64,000 nucleotides of DNA. Origin: DASSUW01 sp963759375. GTDB taxonomy: Bacteria; Actinomycetota; Thermoleophilia; Solirubrobacterales; Solirubrobacteraceae. Shown here piece by piece: positions 54,314-62,481 of this stretch. A program made the position numbers and the translations under genes. Positions within the stretch are counted from its first letter, which is position 1; each line of letters begins with the position of its first letter. The stretch is taken from positions 124,001 through 188,000 of the forward strand of contig CAVWYY010000006.1 of NCBI GenBank assembly GCA_963759375.1, read 5' to 3'. A model generated the notes under the pieces. The model ran no database searches and had not been told where the DNA came from. It was given only the letters and a program-made list of their open reading frames with translations.

Positions 54314-55282
54314 GGGTCGCCGTCGACGGGCGCAGCCTGGCCGGCGGCGGCCGCGGCGTGGCGCAGTACGTGACCGGGATGCTCGGCGCACTCGATGCCG
54401 ACGCGCGCGTCCTCGTCCCGCCGGGCGCGGTCGTCCCGCCCGGGACCGAGGCGGTGGAGACGCGCGCGCCGTCACGGGTCGTGCACGGCGCCGCGGCGCT
54501 GCTCGGCCGCCCGCGACTCGACCGCATGCTCGGCGATGTGGACGTCGTGTGGCTGCCCGCGCCCGCGCCGGTCGCCGTCGGCGGCACGCCGTACGTGCTG
54601 ACGCTCCACGACCTCAGCTTCCTCGAGCGGCCCGGCGACTACACGCGCTACGAGCGGCTCTGGCACCGCCTGGCGCGGGTCGGCCCGCTGGCGCGGCGCG
54701 CCGCGCGGGTCGTCGCCGTGTCCGGCGCCACCGCGGCGGCGGCCCGGGAGCGGCTGGGCGTCGACACGGTGATCGTGCCGGCCGGTCCGGGCGATCCCGG
54801 ACCGCTCGACGTGCGGCCGCGCCAGGGCCGGTACTTCCTCTATGTCGGTGCGCTCGAGCCGCGCAAGGGTGTGGACGTCCTCGTCGCCGCGCACGAAGGG
54901 CTCCCAGAGGAGCTCGTGCTCGCGGGCGAGGGGCACCGCCGCGTGAGCCGCGAGGAGAAGGCCGCGCTGTACGCGGGCGCGCTCGCCGTCGTGCTGCCGT
55001 CGTGGTGCGAGGGCTATGGCTACACGCCGCTGGAGGCCTACGCCCATGGCACCCCCGCGATCGTGTCCGACCTTCCCGCGCTGCGCGAGACCGCCGGCGA
55101 GGGCGCGCTCTACGTGCCTCCCGGCGACGTGGCTGCGTTGCGCGGCGGCGATGCGCTCGCTGGCCGGCGACTCGGCCCTACGCCGTCGCCTTGCCGAGGG
55201 CGGCGCCCGGGCCCTGCGCGGGCGCTCGTGGGCCGCGAGCGCCCGGGCGTTGCGCGCCGTGCTCGTCGAGGCTGCGGCGTGA
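54310..55282 (+). CDS. GT4 glycosyltransferase (one frameshift)
   Basis: A GT-B enzyme of about 323 residues. N-terminal domain VAVDGRSLAGGGRGVAQYVT and LTLHDLSFLERPGDYTRYER; C-terminal domain YFLYVGALEPRKGVDVLVAA, SWCEGYGYTPLEAYAHGTPA (the donor EX7E-like region) and GALYVPPGDVAALR. The frame shifts near 55150; the helix MRSLAGDSALRRRLAEGG continues one base over and ends at TGA 55280-55282. Removing one base restores the gene. That TGA overlaps the next GTG (GTGA). Mannosyl- or rhamnosyltransferase activity is possible. Confidence 0.82.
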
Positions 55283-56211
55283 CGTTCACGGCCGTCATCG
55301 TCCTGCACGACTCCGAGGCCGAGCTACGGGCGCTGCTCGACTCGATCGACGCATACCTGCCGGAGCCGCCGCACATCGTCGCCGTCGACAGCGGCTCGCG
55401 CGACAGCGGGCCCGACCTGGCCGCGGAGCGCGGCGCCGAGGTGATCGCGCTGGCCGGCAACCCCGGCTTCGGCGCGGCCTGCAACGCCGGGCTCGAGCGG
55501 GCGCGGCACGGCGTCACTGTGCTGCTGAATCCCGACTGCGAGCTGCTCGACGGCTCGCTGGCGACGCTCGCAGCAATCGCCCACGAGCATCCCGGCGCGT
55601 TGCACGCGCCGCGGCTGCTCAACGCCGACGGCAGCGTCCAGCGGTCGGCTCATCCGCTGCCCGGCACGGTTGGCTCGCTGCTGCCGGCGCTCGGGCATCC
55701 GCCACTGCTGCCGCGCGCCGTGCGCGACCGCGCCGAGCCGTACCGGGCGAGGCGACCGCGAACCGTCGGCTGGGCGATCGCCGCCTGCCTGGCCGCCGCG
55801 ACACCGACGTTCCGCTCGCTCGGCCCGTTCGACCCGGCCGTCCACCTGTTCGCCGAGGACATGGAGCTCGGGCTGCGGGCGCGCCGGCGCGGCATCCCCA
55901 CCGTGTTGCACCCGCAGTTGGTCATCCGCCACCTCGGCGGGCACGCGACGGAGCGCGGCGGAGAGCAGCTCGAGCTCGTCGCCCGGCGGCGCCGCGAGGC
56001 GATCGCCGGCACGCTCGGGACGCGCGCGCTGGTGGTCGACGACGTCGGCCAGGCGCTCACGTTCGCCACCCGCGCCGCGGGCCACGCCGTCCTCGGCGGC
56101 GACGCGACGCGGCCGCGCGCGCAGCTCGCCGCGCTGCGCCGGGCAGTGTGGGGTCAGCCACACCCGCCGGGTCCGGGCGCCCGCATCGGCGGATCGCACC
56201 CTCGAAGCTAG
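55279..56211 (+). CDS. GT2 glycosyltransferase (rhamnosyltransferase-like)
   Basis: A 310-residue GT-A enzyme: TAVIVLHDSEAELRALLDSI, VDSGSRDSG, NPGFGAACNAGLERAR, LLNPDCELLDGSLATL (the metal-binding DxD position is DCE), then FAEDMELGLRARRRGIPTVL. This is the WcaA/RfbF-like layout of rhamnosyltransferases. The C-terminal 60 residues are Arg-rich and may associate with the membrane. The frame is intact, so this gene lies beyond the indel block. Its TAG overlaps a -10 for the downstream kinase. Confidence 0.87.
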   Translation: MTFTAVIVLHDSEAELRALLDSIDAYLPEPPHIVAVDSGSRDSGPDLAAERGAEVIALAGNPGFGAACNAGLERARHGVTVLLNPDCELLDGSLATLAAIAHEHPGALHAPRLLNADGSVQRSAHPLPGTVGSLLPALGHPPLLPRAVRDRAEPYRARRPRTVGWAIAACLAAATPTFRSLGPFDPAVHLFAEDMELGLRARRRGIPTVLHPQLVIRHLGGHATERGGEQLELVARRRREAIAGTLGTRALVVDDVGQALTFATRAAGHAVLGGDATRPRAQLAALRRAVWGQPHPPGPGARIGGSHPRS

Positions 56212-56214
56212 GGT
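56209..56214 (+). promoter_or_regulatory. putative -10 element (TAGGGT), leaderless type
   Basis: TAGGGT ends 7 nt before the kinase GTG, and its TAG is the stop of the GT2 gene. No Shine-Dalgarno is present. Confidence 0.45.
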
Positions 56215-56221
56215 CCGCGGC

Positions 56222-57478
56222 GTGAGTGCCTGGCTCTCACGTTTTCTGCGCGTGCCCCTGAGCGGCCAGACGTGGCTGAACACGGGCTACGTGCTGCTGG
56301 CGTTCCCGACCGGCCTCGCCTACTTCATCGTGCTGGTCGTCGGGATCTCGGTGGGCGTCGCGCTCGCCGTCGTGATCATCGGACTCGGAATCCTCGCGGC
56401 CACGCTCGCCGCCTGGCGCGGCATGGCCGGGATCGAGCGCGCCCTCGCGCGGTCGCTGCTCGGCGTCCCCATCCCCCAGCCGCCCGAGCGCCACGACCTG
56501 CCGCTCATGGACCGGGTGACGCGCTGGCTGCGCGACCCGGTGACCTGGAAGAGCCTCGTGTTCGTCGCGCTCAAGTTCCCGCTCGGGATCGCCTCGATCG
56601 CCGCGACCGGCTTCCTCGGCTTCGTCGCGCTGGTGATGCTGTTCGCGCCGATCATCGTCCTGATCACGCCGGTGACGGTGTTCGGCTGGATCGTCACCTC
56701 GTTCGCCGAGGCGCTCCCGCTGACGCTGATCGGCATCCCCGCGGTGCTGCTCGTACTGCACCTGACGAACGGGCTCGCGTGGCTGTGGGCGCTGTTCGCC
56801 CGCGTCATGCTCGGCCCGAGCACGGTCCAGCTGCACGAGCGCGTCGACGACCTGCGCGACGCCCGGGCGCGCATCATCGCCGCCGCCGACGCCGAGCGCC
56901 GCCGGATCGAGCGCGACCTGCACGACGGTGCCCAGCAGCGGCTGGTCGCGTTGTCGCTCACGCTCGGGATGGCCGAGTCGCGGCTCAAGGCCGACCCGGA
57001 CGCCGCCGCCGAGCTGATATCGCAGGCCCGCGAGGAGGCGAGCCTCGCCGTGAAGGAGCTGCGGGAGCTGGCCAGCGGCATCCACCCGGCGCTGCTCAGC
57101 GAGCGCGGGCTCGGACCCGCGCTCGAGGCACTGGCGTCGCGCGCGCCGGTCCCGACCACCGTCGAGGGCGTGCCCGCCCAGCGGCTGCCCGCGCCGGTCG
57201 AGTCCGCCGCCTACTTCGTCACCGCCGAGGCGCTGACCAACGTCGCCAAGTACGCCGGCGCGATGTCGGCCGCCGTGATGCTCACGGTCGACCACGGGCG
57301 GCTCCGGCTGCTGGTGCGCGATGACGGCGCCGGCGGCGCCGACCCGCTCAAGGGCAGCGGCCTGCGCGGCCTCAACGACCGTGTCGAGGCGCTCGACGGC
57401 GTGCTGCACGTCGACTCTCCACCCGGGCTCGGCACGACCGTGATCGCCGAGATCCCGCTCGCAGGAGTCAGCGAGTGA
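56222..57478 (+). CDS. NarL-type sensor histidine kinase
   Basis: A 418-residue membrane kinase. The N-terminal sensor has about five helices (SGQTWLNTGYVLLAFPTGLA onward) of the PF13796 type. The dimerisation/phosphoacceptor helix is AERRRIERDLHDGAQQRLVA near residues 221-240 with its His, and the HATPase domain has AEALTNVAKYAG, DDGAGG and GSGLRGLNDRVEALDG. A LuxR-type response regulator normally follows but is absent here; the lipoprotein gene is coupled instead by GTGA. It is thus an orphan kinase in this window. Confidence 0.92.
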   Translation: MSAWLSRFLRVPLSGQTWLNTGYVLLAFPTGLAYFIVLVVGISVGVALAVVIIGLGILAATLAAWRGMAGIERALARSLLGVPIPQPPERHDLPLMDRVTRWLRDPVTWKSLVFVALKFPLGIASIAATGFLGFVALVMLFAPIIVLITPVTVFGWIVTSFAEALPLTLIGIPAVLLVLHLTNGLAWLWALFARVMLGPSTVQLHERVDDLRDARARIIAAADAERRRIERDLHDGAQQRLVALSLTLGMAESRLKADPDAAAELISQAREEASLAVKELRELASGIHPALLSERGLGPALEALASRAPVPTTVEGVPAQRLPAPVESAAYFVTAEALTNVAKYAGAMSAAVMLTVDHGRLRLLVRDDGAGGADPLKGSGLRGLNDRVEALDGVLHVDSPPGLGTTVIAEIPLAGVSE

Positions 57479-58116
57479 GGCGGCTCGCACTCGCGCCGAT
57501 CCTCGTGGTCGCCGTTATCGCCGCCGGCTGCGGCGCCGGCCCGACCACCACCCAGACCCGCGACGTCGCGCCGTTCGACCGCATCGAGGTCAGGGGGTCG
57601 ATCGACGTCGAGGTCGTGCCGGGCAGCACGAGCGGCGTGAAGGTGATCGCCGGCGAGAACGTGATCGACCGCGTGGCGACCGAGTCGAGCGGCGGCGTCC
57701 TGCGCCTGTCGATCCGCGACCACGGGATCGTCATCGGCCCCGACCCGTACGACGACGCCCGCGTGCAGGTGTCGGCCGACGCGCTGCAGGGGCTGCGGGT
57801 TCTCGGCTCGAGCGACGTCCGGCTCGGGCAGATCGACGCGGACGAGCTGTCGATCGAGGTCGAGGGCTCCGGCGACGTCGAGGCCCAGGGAACCGTGGGC
57901 AACTTGATCGCGACGATCCAGGGCTCGGGCGACGCCGACCTCACCGGCCTAGAGGCCCGCACGGCCACCGTCAGCGTTCAGGGGTCGGGCGACGTGAGCG
58001 TCAACGTCAGCGACAGCCTCGACGTCACGGTCCAGGGCTCGGGCGACGTGTCCTACCGCGGCCGCCCGCGGGTCAGCCAGAGCGTGTCGGGCTCCGGCGA
58101 GGTGCACGCCGGTTAA
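57475..58116 (+). CDS. GIN-domain (DUF2807) lipoprotein
   Basis: A 213-residue exported lipoprotein: signal peptide, lipobox VIAAGC with Cys near residue 19, then a right-handed beta-helix-like domain. The second half has repeats of a GSGDV unit (EGSGDVEAQG, QGSGDADLTG, QGSGDVSVNV, QGSGDVSYRG and SGSGEVHAG) about 17-24 residues apart, the hallmark of DUF2807 proteins. Function is unknown in the family. The GTG overlaps the kinase stop, so it may be its sensing partner or target (inference). A strong terminator follows. Confidence 0.9.
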   Translation: MRRLALAPILVVAVIAAGCGAGPTTTQTRDVAPFDRIEVRGSIDVEVVPGSTSGVKVIAGENVIDRVATESSGGVLRLSIRDHGIVIGPDPYDDARVQVSADALQGLRVLGSSDVRLGQIDADELSIEVEGSGDVEAQGTVGNLIATIQGSGDADLTGLEARTATVSVQGSGDVSVNVSDSLDVTVQGSGDVSYRGRPRVSQSVSGSGEVHAG

Positions 58117-58120
58117 CGAC

Positions 58121-58148
58121 CGAGGCCCGGGACAAAGCCCGGGCCTCG
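58121..58148. terminator. strong symmetrical hairpin between convergent genes
   Basis: 58121-58131 and 58138-58148 form a perfect 11-bp GC-rich stem with loop ACAAAG, five bases after the lipoprotein stop. It is suited to ending transcription from both sides. T-runs are absent, as is common in high-GC actinobacteria. Confidence 0.75.
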
Positions 58149-58173
58149 ATTCAGTGATTAAGGGTGCGGCTTA

Positions 58174-58197
58174 CTCCCACTCGCAAGCTCGTGGGAG
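58174..58197 (-). terminator. second hairpin, downstream of the sigma factor gene
   Basis: CTCCCAC (58174-58180) pairs with GTGGGAG (58191-58197) around a 10-nt loop, 16 nt beyond the sigma-factor stop on the minus strand. A probable terminator for that gene. Confidence 0.5.
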
Positions 58198-58212
58198 CGC
58201 CTTGATTACCGC

Positions 58213-59124
58213 TTACGCGGCCTCGCGCAGCGCCATCACGTCGGTGCGCTGGCTGAGGCGCTTGAGCGCCCGCTCCTCGATCTGGCGCGCGCGCTCGGTC
58301 GAGACGCCGAGCTTGCGCCCGGCCTGACTGAGCGTCTGCGGCTCCTGATCGCCGGCGCCGAAGCGCATCTCGATGACGTTGCGCTCCTGCTCGGGGAGCT
58401 CGGCGATCGCGCTCAGGAGCGTCTCCGAGCGGAGCTTCTCGCCGACCTCTTCGTGAACGGGGGCCGTCTCGATCGCCAGCAGGTCGCCGAAGGACGTGTC
58501 GCCTTCGTCGCCGACCGGCTTGTCGAGGCTGACCACCGCGCGATCCGCCTTGCGGATCTCGATCACGTCCTCGAGCGGGAGGTCCGCCGCGGAGGCGATC
58601 TCCTCGTCCGTCGGCTCGTGACCGAGCTTGGTCGTGAGCTCACGCTCGATGCGCCCGACCTTGCGAGAGCGCTGGGCTACGTGAACGGGGAGCCGGATGG
58701 TCCGGCTCGTGTTCTCCAGCCCGCGCTGGATGGCCTGGCGGATCCAGAGCGTCGCGTAAGTCGAGAACCGGAACCCCTTGCGCCAATCGAACTTCTCCAC
58801 GGCTCGGATCAGGCCGAGCATGCCCTCCTGGATGAGGTCGCCCAGCGCGAGGCCCTGGCCCTGGTAGCGGCGCGCGTTGGCGACGACCAGACGCAGGTTC
58901 GAGTTGATCATGCGGTCCTTGGCAGCGAGATCGCCCTTCTCGATGCGCTTGGCCAGCTCGATCTCCTCACTCGGCTTGAGCAGCGGGTAGCGACCCGCCT
59001 CACGCAGCAGGAGCTGGAGGGAGTCCAGAGTCGGATCCGGCTCGTGCTCGAGCTCGGTCCGGGGACGCGGGATATCGGTGAACGTGCTCGTTTTGGTTCC
59101 TTTCGGGGCAGTTGTCGAAGCCAT
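58213..59124 (-). CDS. sigma-70 factor, SigA-like without region 1.1
   Basis: A 303-residue sigma factor. Region 1.2 has LQLLLREAGRYPLLKPSEEI; region 2 has DLIQEGMLGLIRAVEKFDWR and FSTYATLWIRQAIQRGLENT; region 3 follows RTIRLPVHV; region 4.2 has TLSQAGRKLGVSTERARQIE. It is close to primary sigma factors but lacks region 1.1, and has ATLW where they have ATWW, so group 2 (SigB/HrdA-like) is likely. ATG 59124 is used; a TTG at 59136 is in frame. A TATAAT promoter is 26 bp upstream of the ATG. Confidence 0.93.
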   Translation of the reverse strand: MASTTAPKGTKTSTFTDIPRPRTELEHEPDPTLDSLQLLLREAGRYPLLKPSEEIELAKRIEKGDLAAKDRMINSNLRLVVANARRYQGQGLALGDLIQEGMLGLIRAVEKFDWRKGFRFSTYATLWIRQAIQRGLENTSRTIRLPVHVAQRSRKVGRIERELTTKLGHEPTDEEIASAADLPLEDVIEIRKADRAVVSLDKPVGDEGDTSFGDLLAIETAPVHEEVGEKLRSETLLSAIAELPEQERNVIEMRFGAGDQEPQTLSQAGRKLGVSTERARQIEERALKRLSQRTDVMALREAA

Positions 59125-59150
59125 TGTCAAAACCAACGCTTCCAGTAGGA

Positions 59151-59179
59151 ATTATAGAGAGATCCAGTTGCTTGTGCAA
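59151..59179 (-). promoter_or_regulatory. promoter of the sigma factor gene
   Basis: A perfect -10 TATAAT (59151-59156, minus strand) and a 17-bp spacer to TTGCAC (59174-59179), a partial -35. The local sequence is AT-rich against the background. The predicted start near 59144 leaves a 7-20 nt leader, depending on the start codon. Confidence 0.65.
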
Positions 59180-59184
59180 CCACC

Positions 59185-59346
59185 GACCGGTGCCACACCG
59201 GTCCTCTCGCCGCTTCCTGCGGCGACCGTCTGGGTCGGCCCGCCCGGGGGAGGTCGGACGGCCGCCCATCAAGGCGGTTCCCTAACCGCGAACTACGCTG
59301 TGGACCCAGTCGCGGTTCAGAGGGCCGGACCTCCCAAGAAGTCCGG
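59185..59346. other. cluster of five perfect hairpins upstream of the sigma factor
   Basis: Within this otherwise gene-free 400-bp interval there are stems at 59185-59192/59196-59203 (8 bp), 59207-59213/59219-59225 (7 bp), 59262-59266/59273-59277 (5 bp), 59284-59291/59310-59317 (8 bp) and 59325-59330/59341-59346 (6 bp), plus 59226-59230/59257-59261 enclosing more. This may be an unannotated structured RNA or a protein-binding region. No tRNA or known riboswitch core was recognised on either strand. Confidence 0.5.
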
Positions 59347-59453
59347 GCACTACAGACAACCCTTGGAGCCGCCGCAAGTTACGCGGTTTTCTGCCCGCGG
59401 AGCGCGAGTTTTAGGCCCCGCTCATGAAGTGAACAGGAAAACGCGCGAATTTG

Positions 59454-59469
59454 CAGCGCCTAGGCGCTG
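59454..59469 (-). terminator. 16-bp perfect palindrome, possible terminator
   Basis: CAGCGCCTAGGCGCTG, about 70 nt beyond the stop of the minus-strand glycosyltransferase. It could terminate that gene or bind a dimeric regulator. The rest of the interval shows nothing further. Confidence 0.35.
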
Positions 59470-59538
59470 TTGTGTGACGTACCGCACACTGCGGCTCGCA
59501 CCCGTCTGGGCGCTGGGCCACTACAGGATACCGCGCCG

Positions 59539-60705
59539 TCAGGACCCGGCGGCGGCCCGGCGCGCTGCACGGCGGGGCAGCAGCCCGACCACGGCGGGGC
59601 GCTCGTCCGGACGCGGGGCGCGCTCGGCGGCGACGGCCTCCTCGACGATCCCGCGCATCACGGCCTGGAACCGCCGCGTGCCGAAGCGCTGCGCCGCGGC
59701 GACGCACGTCGCCGGCTCGATCGCCAACGGGTCGAACCGCGCGACGACCTCGGCGAGCGCCTCCGGGCTGTTGGTCCCGTAGTACGAGCCGGTCTCCCCC
59801 TCCACCACGCTCTCGAGCACGCCGCCCTCGCCCAGGGCGATCACGGGCCGGCCGGAGGCGAGCGACTCCACGGCCGCGATCCCGAACTCCTCCGACGCGG
59901 TGACGATCAGCGCGCGCGACGAGCGCATCAGCTCGGCCACGCGGTCATCGGTCAGGCGCCCGGTGAACCGCACCGTCGGCCCGCCCAGCCGGCGCAGCCG
60001 CCGCAGCTCGGGGCCGTCGCCGACCACGGTCAGTGGCAGCTTCAGGCGGTTGAACGCGTGCACCGCGATGTCGATGCGCTTGTGCGCCATCAGCTCGCCG
60101 ACCACGAGGTAGTCCGCGCCGACGCGCCCGGGCCGGAAGCGCTCGAGCTCGACCGGCGGGTGCAGCACGACGCTGTCGCGGCCGAAGTAGTGGCGCACCC
60201 GCGCGGCGGTGACGCGCGAGTTGGCCACGTAGCGGTCGACCCGCTGGGCGGCGATCCAATCCCACTGCCGCCAGCGGGAGAGCAGCACGGCGAGCGGCAG
60301 CCGCAGCGGCGCCGGGCGCGCCGCCAGCGTCGCCTCGCGCTCCGACCACGCGTAGCGGAAAGGGTTGTGGCAGTAGCAGACGTGCACCGCGCCGGGCTCG
60401 ACGAGCACGCCGTGCGCCCACGCGCTCGACGACGAGATGACGATGTCGTAGCCGCGCAGGTCGAGCGACTCGATCGCGTGGGGATAGAACGGCAGCAGCG
60501 CCCGGAACGTGCGGTGGGTCGGCCGCAGACCCTGCAGGAACGACGTCCGCGGCGCACGATCGGCGAACCGCCCCTCGGTGCCCTTCTCGTCGTACACCGC
60601 GGTGAAGACGTCGGCCTCGGGCCAGGCGTCACAGAGCGCGGCGAAGACCCGTTCCGCACCGCGCAGATCCAGGAGGAAGTCGTGGACGAGCGCGACGCGC
60701 GGCAT
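59539..60705 (-). CDS. GT4 glycosyltransferase
   Basis: A 388-residue GT-B enzyme: VALVHDFLLDLRGAERVFAA at the start, VCYCHNPFRYAWSER and VANSRVTAARVRHYFGRDSV, then the C-terminal domain with LVVGELMAHKRIDIAVHAFN, VGDGPELRRL and the donor-site TASEEFGIAAVESLASGRPV. This is the WcaC/mannosyltransferase-like type. ATG 60705 is preferred because TAGGAT (60716-60721) ends 10 nt upstream and would overlap the alternative ATG at 60717. It is divergent from the amidotransferase-like gene by 23 bp. Confidence 0.87.
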   Translation of the reverse strand: MPRVALVHDFLLDLRGAERVFAALCDAWPEADVFTAVYDEKGTEGRFADRAPRTSFLQGLRPTHRTFRALLPFYPHAIESLDLRGYDIVISSSSAWAHGVLVEPGAVHVCYCHNPFRYAWSEREATLAARPAPLRLPLAVLLSRWRQWDWIAAQRVDRYVANSRVTAARVRHYFGRDSVVLHPPVELERFRPGRVGADYLVVGELMAHKRIDIAVHAFNRLKLPLTVVGDGPELRRLRRLGGPTVRFTGRLTDDRVAELMRSSRALIVTASEEFGIAAVESLASGRPVIALGEGGVLESVVEGETGSYYGTNSPEALAEVVARFDPLAIEPATCVAAAQRFGTRRFQAVMRGIVEEAVAAERAPRPDERPAVVGLLPRRAARRAAAGS

Positions 60706-60715
60706 GAAGTCCGGC

Positions 60716-60721
60716 ATCCTA
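60716..60721 (-). promoter_or_regulatory. putative -10 element (TAGGAT)
   Basis: TAGGAT ends 10 nt before ATG 60705 on the minus strand; it decides between two candidate ATGs. Confidence 0.4.
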
Positions 60722-60728
60722 ACCGTCC

Positions 60729-61397
60729 GTGTCAACGGCCATCGCTGCGCTCGGAGACCGGGACGTTTCGTTCCTGACCCATCGCGAGATCGACGCCACG
60801 ATCGCGCTCGAGCCGCGGATCCGCTGGGTGCCGACTGAGGACGCGGACGTCACGCCGTACGACGCGCTGTGGGTGCTGCCGGGCACGCCGTACCGCGACG
60901 AGGGCTCCGTGATGGCGGCGATCCGCTTCGCGCGCGAGCAGGGCATGCCGGTGCTCGGGACGTGCGGCGGCTTCCAGCACATGGCGGTCGAGTTCGCGCG
61001 CAACGCGGCCGGCATCGCCGGCGCCGCGCACGAGGAGACCGAGCCCGGCGCCGAGGCGATCGTCGTCGCGGCGCTGGCCTGCAGCCTGTACGGCGAGGAG
61101 CGGACGGTCGTGCCGGTCGCGGGGACGCGACTGGCTGCGATCTGCGGCGCCGAGCCGTTCACCGGCTTCCACTTCTGCGGCTACGGGCTCGTACCGAGGG
61201 TCGCCGAGCGGCTCGAGGCGGCGGGGCTGGTGGTCGGCGCGCACGCGGACGACGCGGGCGTCGAGGCCGTCGAGCTTCCCGGCCACCCGTTCTACCTGGC
61301 GACCCTATTCCAGCCGCAGGTCGGCAGCTCGCGGGCGACAGCCGTACACCCGCTGCTGGCCGCGCTCATCGACGCAGCTTGCGGGCGACCGACTTGA
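60729..61397 (+). CDS. CTP-synthase-like class I amidotransferase domain protein
   Basis: A 222-residue stand-alone GATase domain, related to the C-terminal half of CTP synthase. The nucleophile elbow is GTCGGFQHMAVEFARN with Cys near residue 79, and TPYDALWVLPGTPYRDEGSV precedes it. At the end, where active GATases have FHPE, the sequence reads LFQPQ, so the catalytic His and Glu are missing. It may be an inactive or differently acting member. Its function is unknown. Its 3' end overlaps the convergent glycosidase by 32 nt. Confidence 0.82.
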   Translation: MSTAIAALGDRDVSFLTHREIDATIALEPRIRWVPTEDADVTPYDALWVLPGTPYRDEGSVMAAIRFAREQGMPVLGTCGGFQHMAVEFARNAAGIAGAAHEETEPGAEAIVVAALACSLYGEERTVVPVAGTRLAAICGAEPFTGFHFCGYGLVPRVAERLEAAGLVVGAHADDAGVEAVELPGHPFYLATLFQPQVGSSRATAVHPLLAALIDAACGRPT

Positions 61398-62472
61398 ACG
61401 CTCGCATCGCCGGCCTGTCGATGAGGCGCTTGCTGCCGACGCGGCGCAGGCCGGAGTAGCGGAACGCGTCGTCGGTCCCGCGGTAGGACGACGCCCACTG
61501 GAACCAGTCAACGCCGGCGATGCGGAGCTGCTTGCGGTGGCGGGCGAGGAGCAGCACGCCCTTGGTCAGGCGCTTGGCCATGCCCTTGTCGCTCGTGGCC
61601 GCGAAGAACTCGCGCCGGCGCCCGTTGTCGTCGCGCAGCTTGCCCTTCGCGGCGGGCCAGGCCAGCTCGGTCACGCGGATCGGTCGCGCGCCGTCGCCGA
61701 ACCGCTTCGCGACCGCGCGCGTCTTGCGCGCGACCTTCAGCGCGTCGCCGACCACGCGGGTGTAGATGTGGACGGCGATCTCGTCGAACGGCCGGCCGAG
61801 GCCCTGCGCGTCGAGCTGCTTGTAGATCGCCGCCTGGGCGTCCCAGGACCGCCCGCCCCCGCCCGTGTTGAGGCCGGAGGCGATGACCACGGCGCGCGGG
61901 TCGGCCGCCTTGACCGCGTCGTACGCCGCCTTCAGCACCGGCGGGTACTCCTTCGTGTAGCCGCTGTCCCAGTAGTACGGGTTCGAGACCTCGTTCCAGA
62001 TCTGCCACGCCCGGATCGGGTAGCGGCGCACCTTCGGGTGCTGCTGGAAGAACGTTCCACCCGGCCCGTACCGCTGGACCAGTGCGGTCATGAACGCCGC
62101 GTACTCGGCGGGGTCGCGCGGCGTCTTGAGCGCGCGGCCCGGTGATGCGGCCGCCCAGCCCGGAGCGCCCAACACGACTGGCTGCAGCGGAAGCCGCGCC
62201 TTCGCCGACGCGGTGACCACTCGGTCGAGCATCCGGAAACGCGGCGCCGCGCCCGCCTTCGGCTGCAGGTGCGACCAGTAGACGGCGAAGCGCGCGGTTT
62301 CCACGCCCGCCCGGCGCATTCGCTTGAGCTCGGCCGTCAGCGTCGAACGCTTGGCGATGTACTCGGGCCCGAAGCTCGTGCCGAGCCACCCCTTCGGCAC
62401 CTTCCGCGCCTCGGCCGGAGCGGCGCCGACGAGGAGCGCGAGCAGCAGGAGCAGGGGCAGGAGTCGTCGCAA
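61366..62472 (-). CDS. secreted clan GH-A glycoside hydrolase-like protein
   Basis: A 368-residue exported protein. A Leu-rich signal peptide ends at AEA (residue 22). The TIM barrel then shows RFAVYWSHLQP, APGWAAASPGRA and WQIWNEVSNPYYWDSG with the acid/base Glu near residue 161, and the nucleophile Glu in IRVTELAWP near 265. This is the clan A layout (GH5/GH39-like); the sugar specificity is unknown. It may trim the surface glycan made by neighbouring glycosyltransferases (inference). The TTG start has TAGACT 9 nt upstream. Confidence 0.82.
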   Translation of the reverse strand: MRRLLPLLLLLALLVGAAPAEARKVPKGWLGTSFGPEYIAKRSTLTAELKRMRRAGVETARFAVYWSHLQPKAGAAPRFRMLDRVVTASAKARLPLQPVVLGAPGWAAASPGRALKTPRDPAEYAAFMTALVQRYGPGGTFFQQHPKVRRYPIRAWQIWNEVSNPYYWDSGYTKEYPPVLKAAYDAVKAADPRAVVIASGLNTGGGGRSWDAQAAIYKQLDAQGLGRPFDEIAVHIYTRVVGDALKVARKTRAVAKRFGDGARPIRVTELAWPAAKGKLRDDNGRRREFFAATSDKGMAKRLTKGVLLLARHRKQLRIAGVDWFQWASSYRGTDDAFRYSGLRRVGSKRLIDRPAMRAFKSVARKLRR

Positions 62473-62481
62473 GGGTCGGAG

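Noticed and set aside
54310..56211. A single 633-residue open frame that would be a GT4-GT2 fusion
   Set aside because: The join results from a one-base shift near 55150; the GT4 C-terminus continues in the other frame to a TGA overlapping the GT2 GTG, so these are two genes.
59185..59346. tRNA, tmRNA, RNase P RNA or a known riboswitch in the hairpin cluster
   Set aside because: No T-loop GGTTCRA, tmRNA tag, RNase P core or familiar riboswitch motif could be matched.
60705..60717. ATG at 60717 as the start of the GT4 gene
   Set aside because: It would overlap the TAGGAT -10 element; ATG 60705 leaves the typical 10-nt gap and begins at the conserved first strand.
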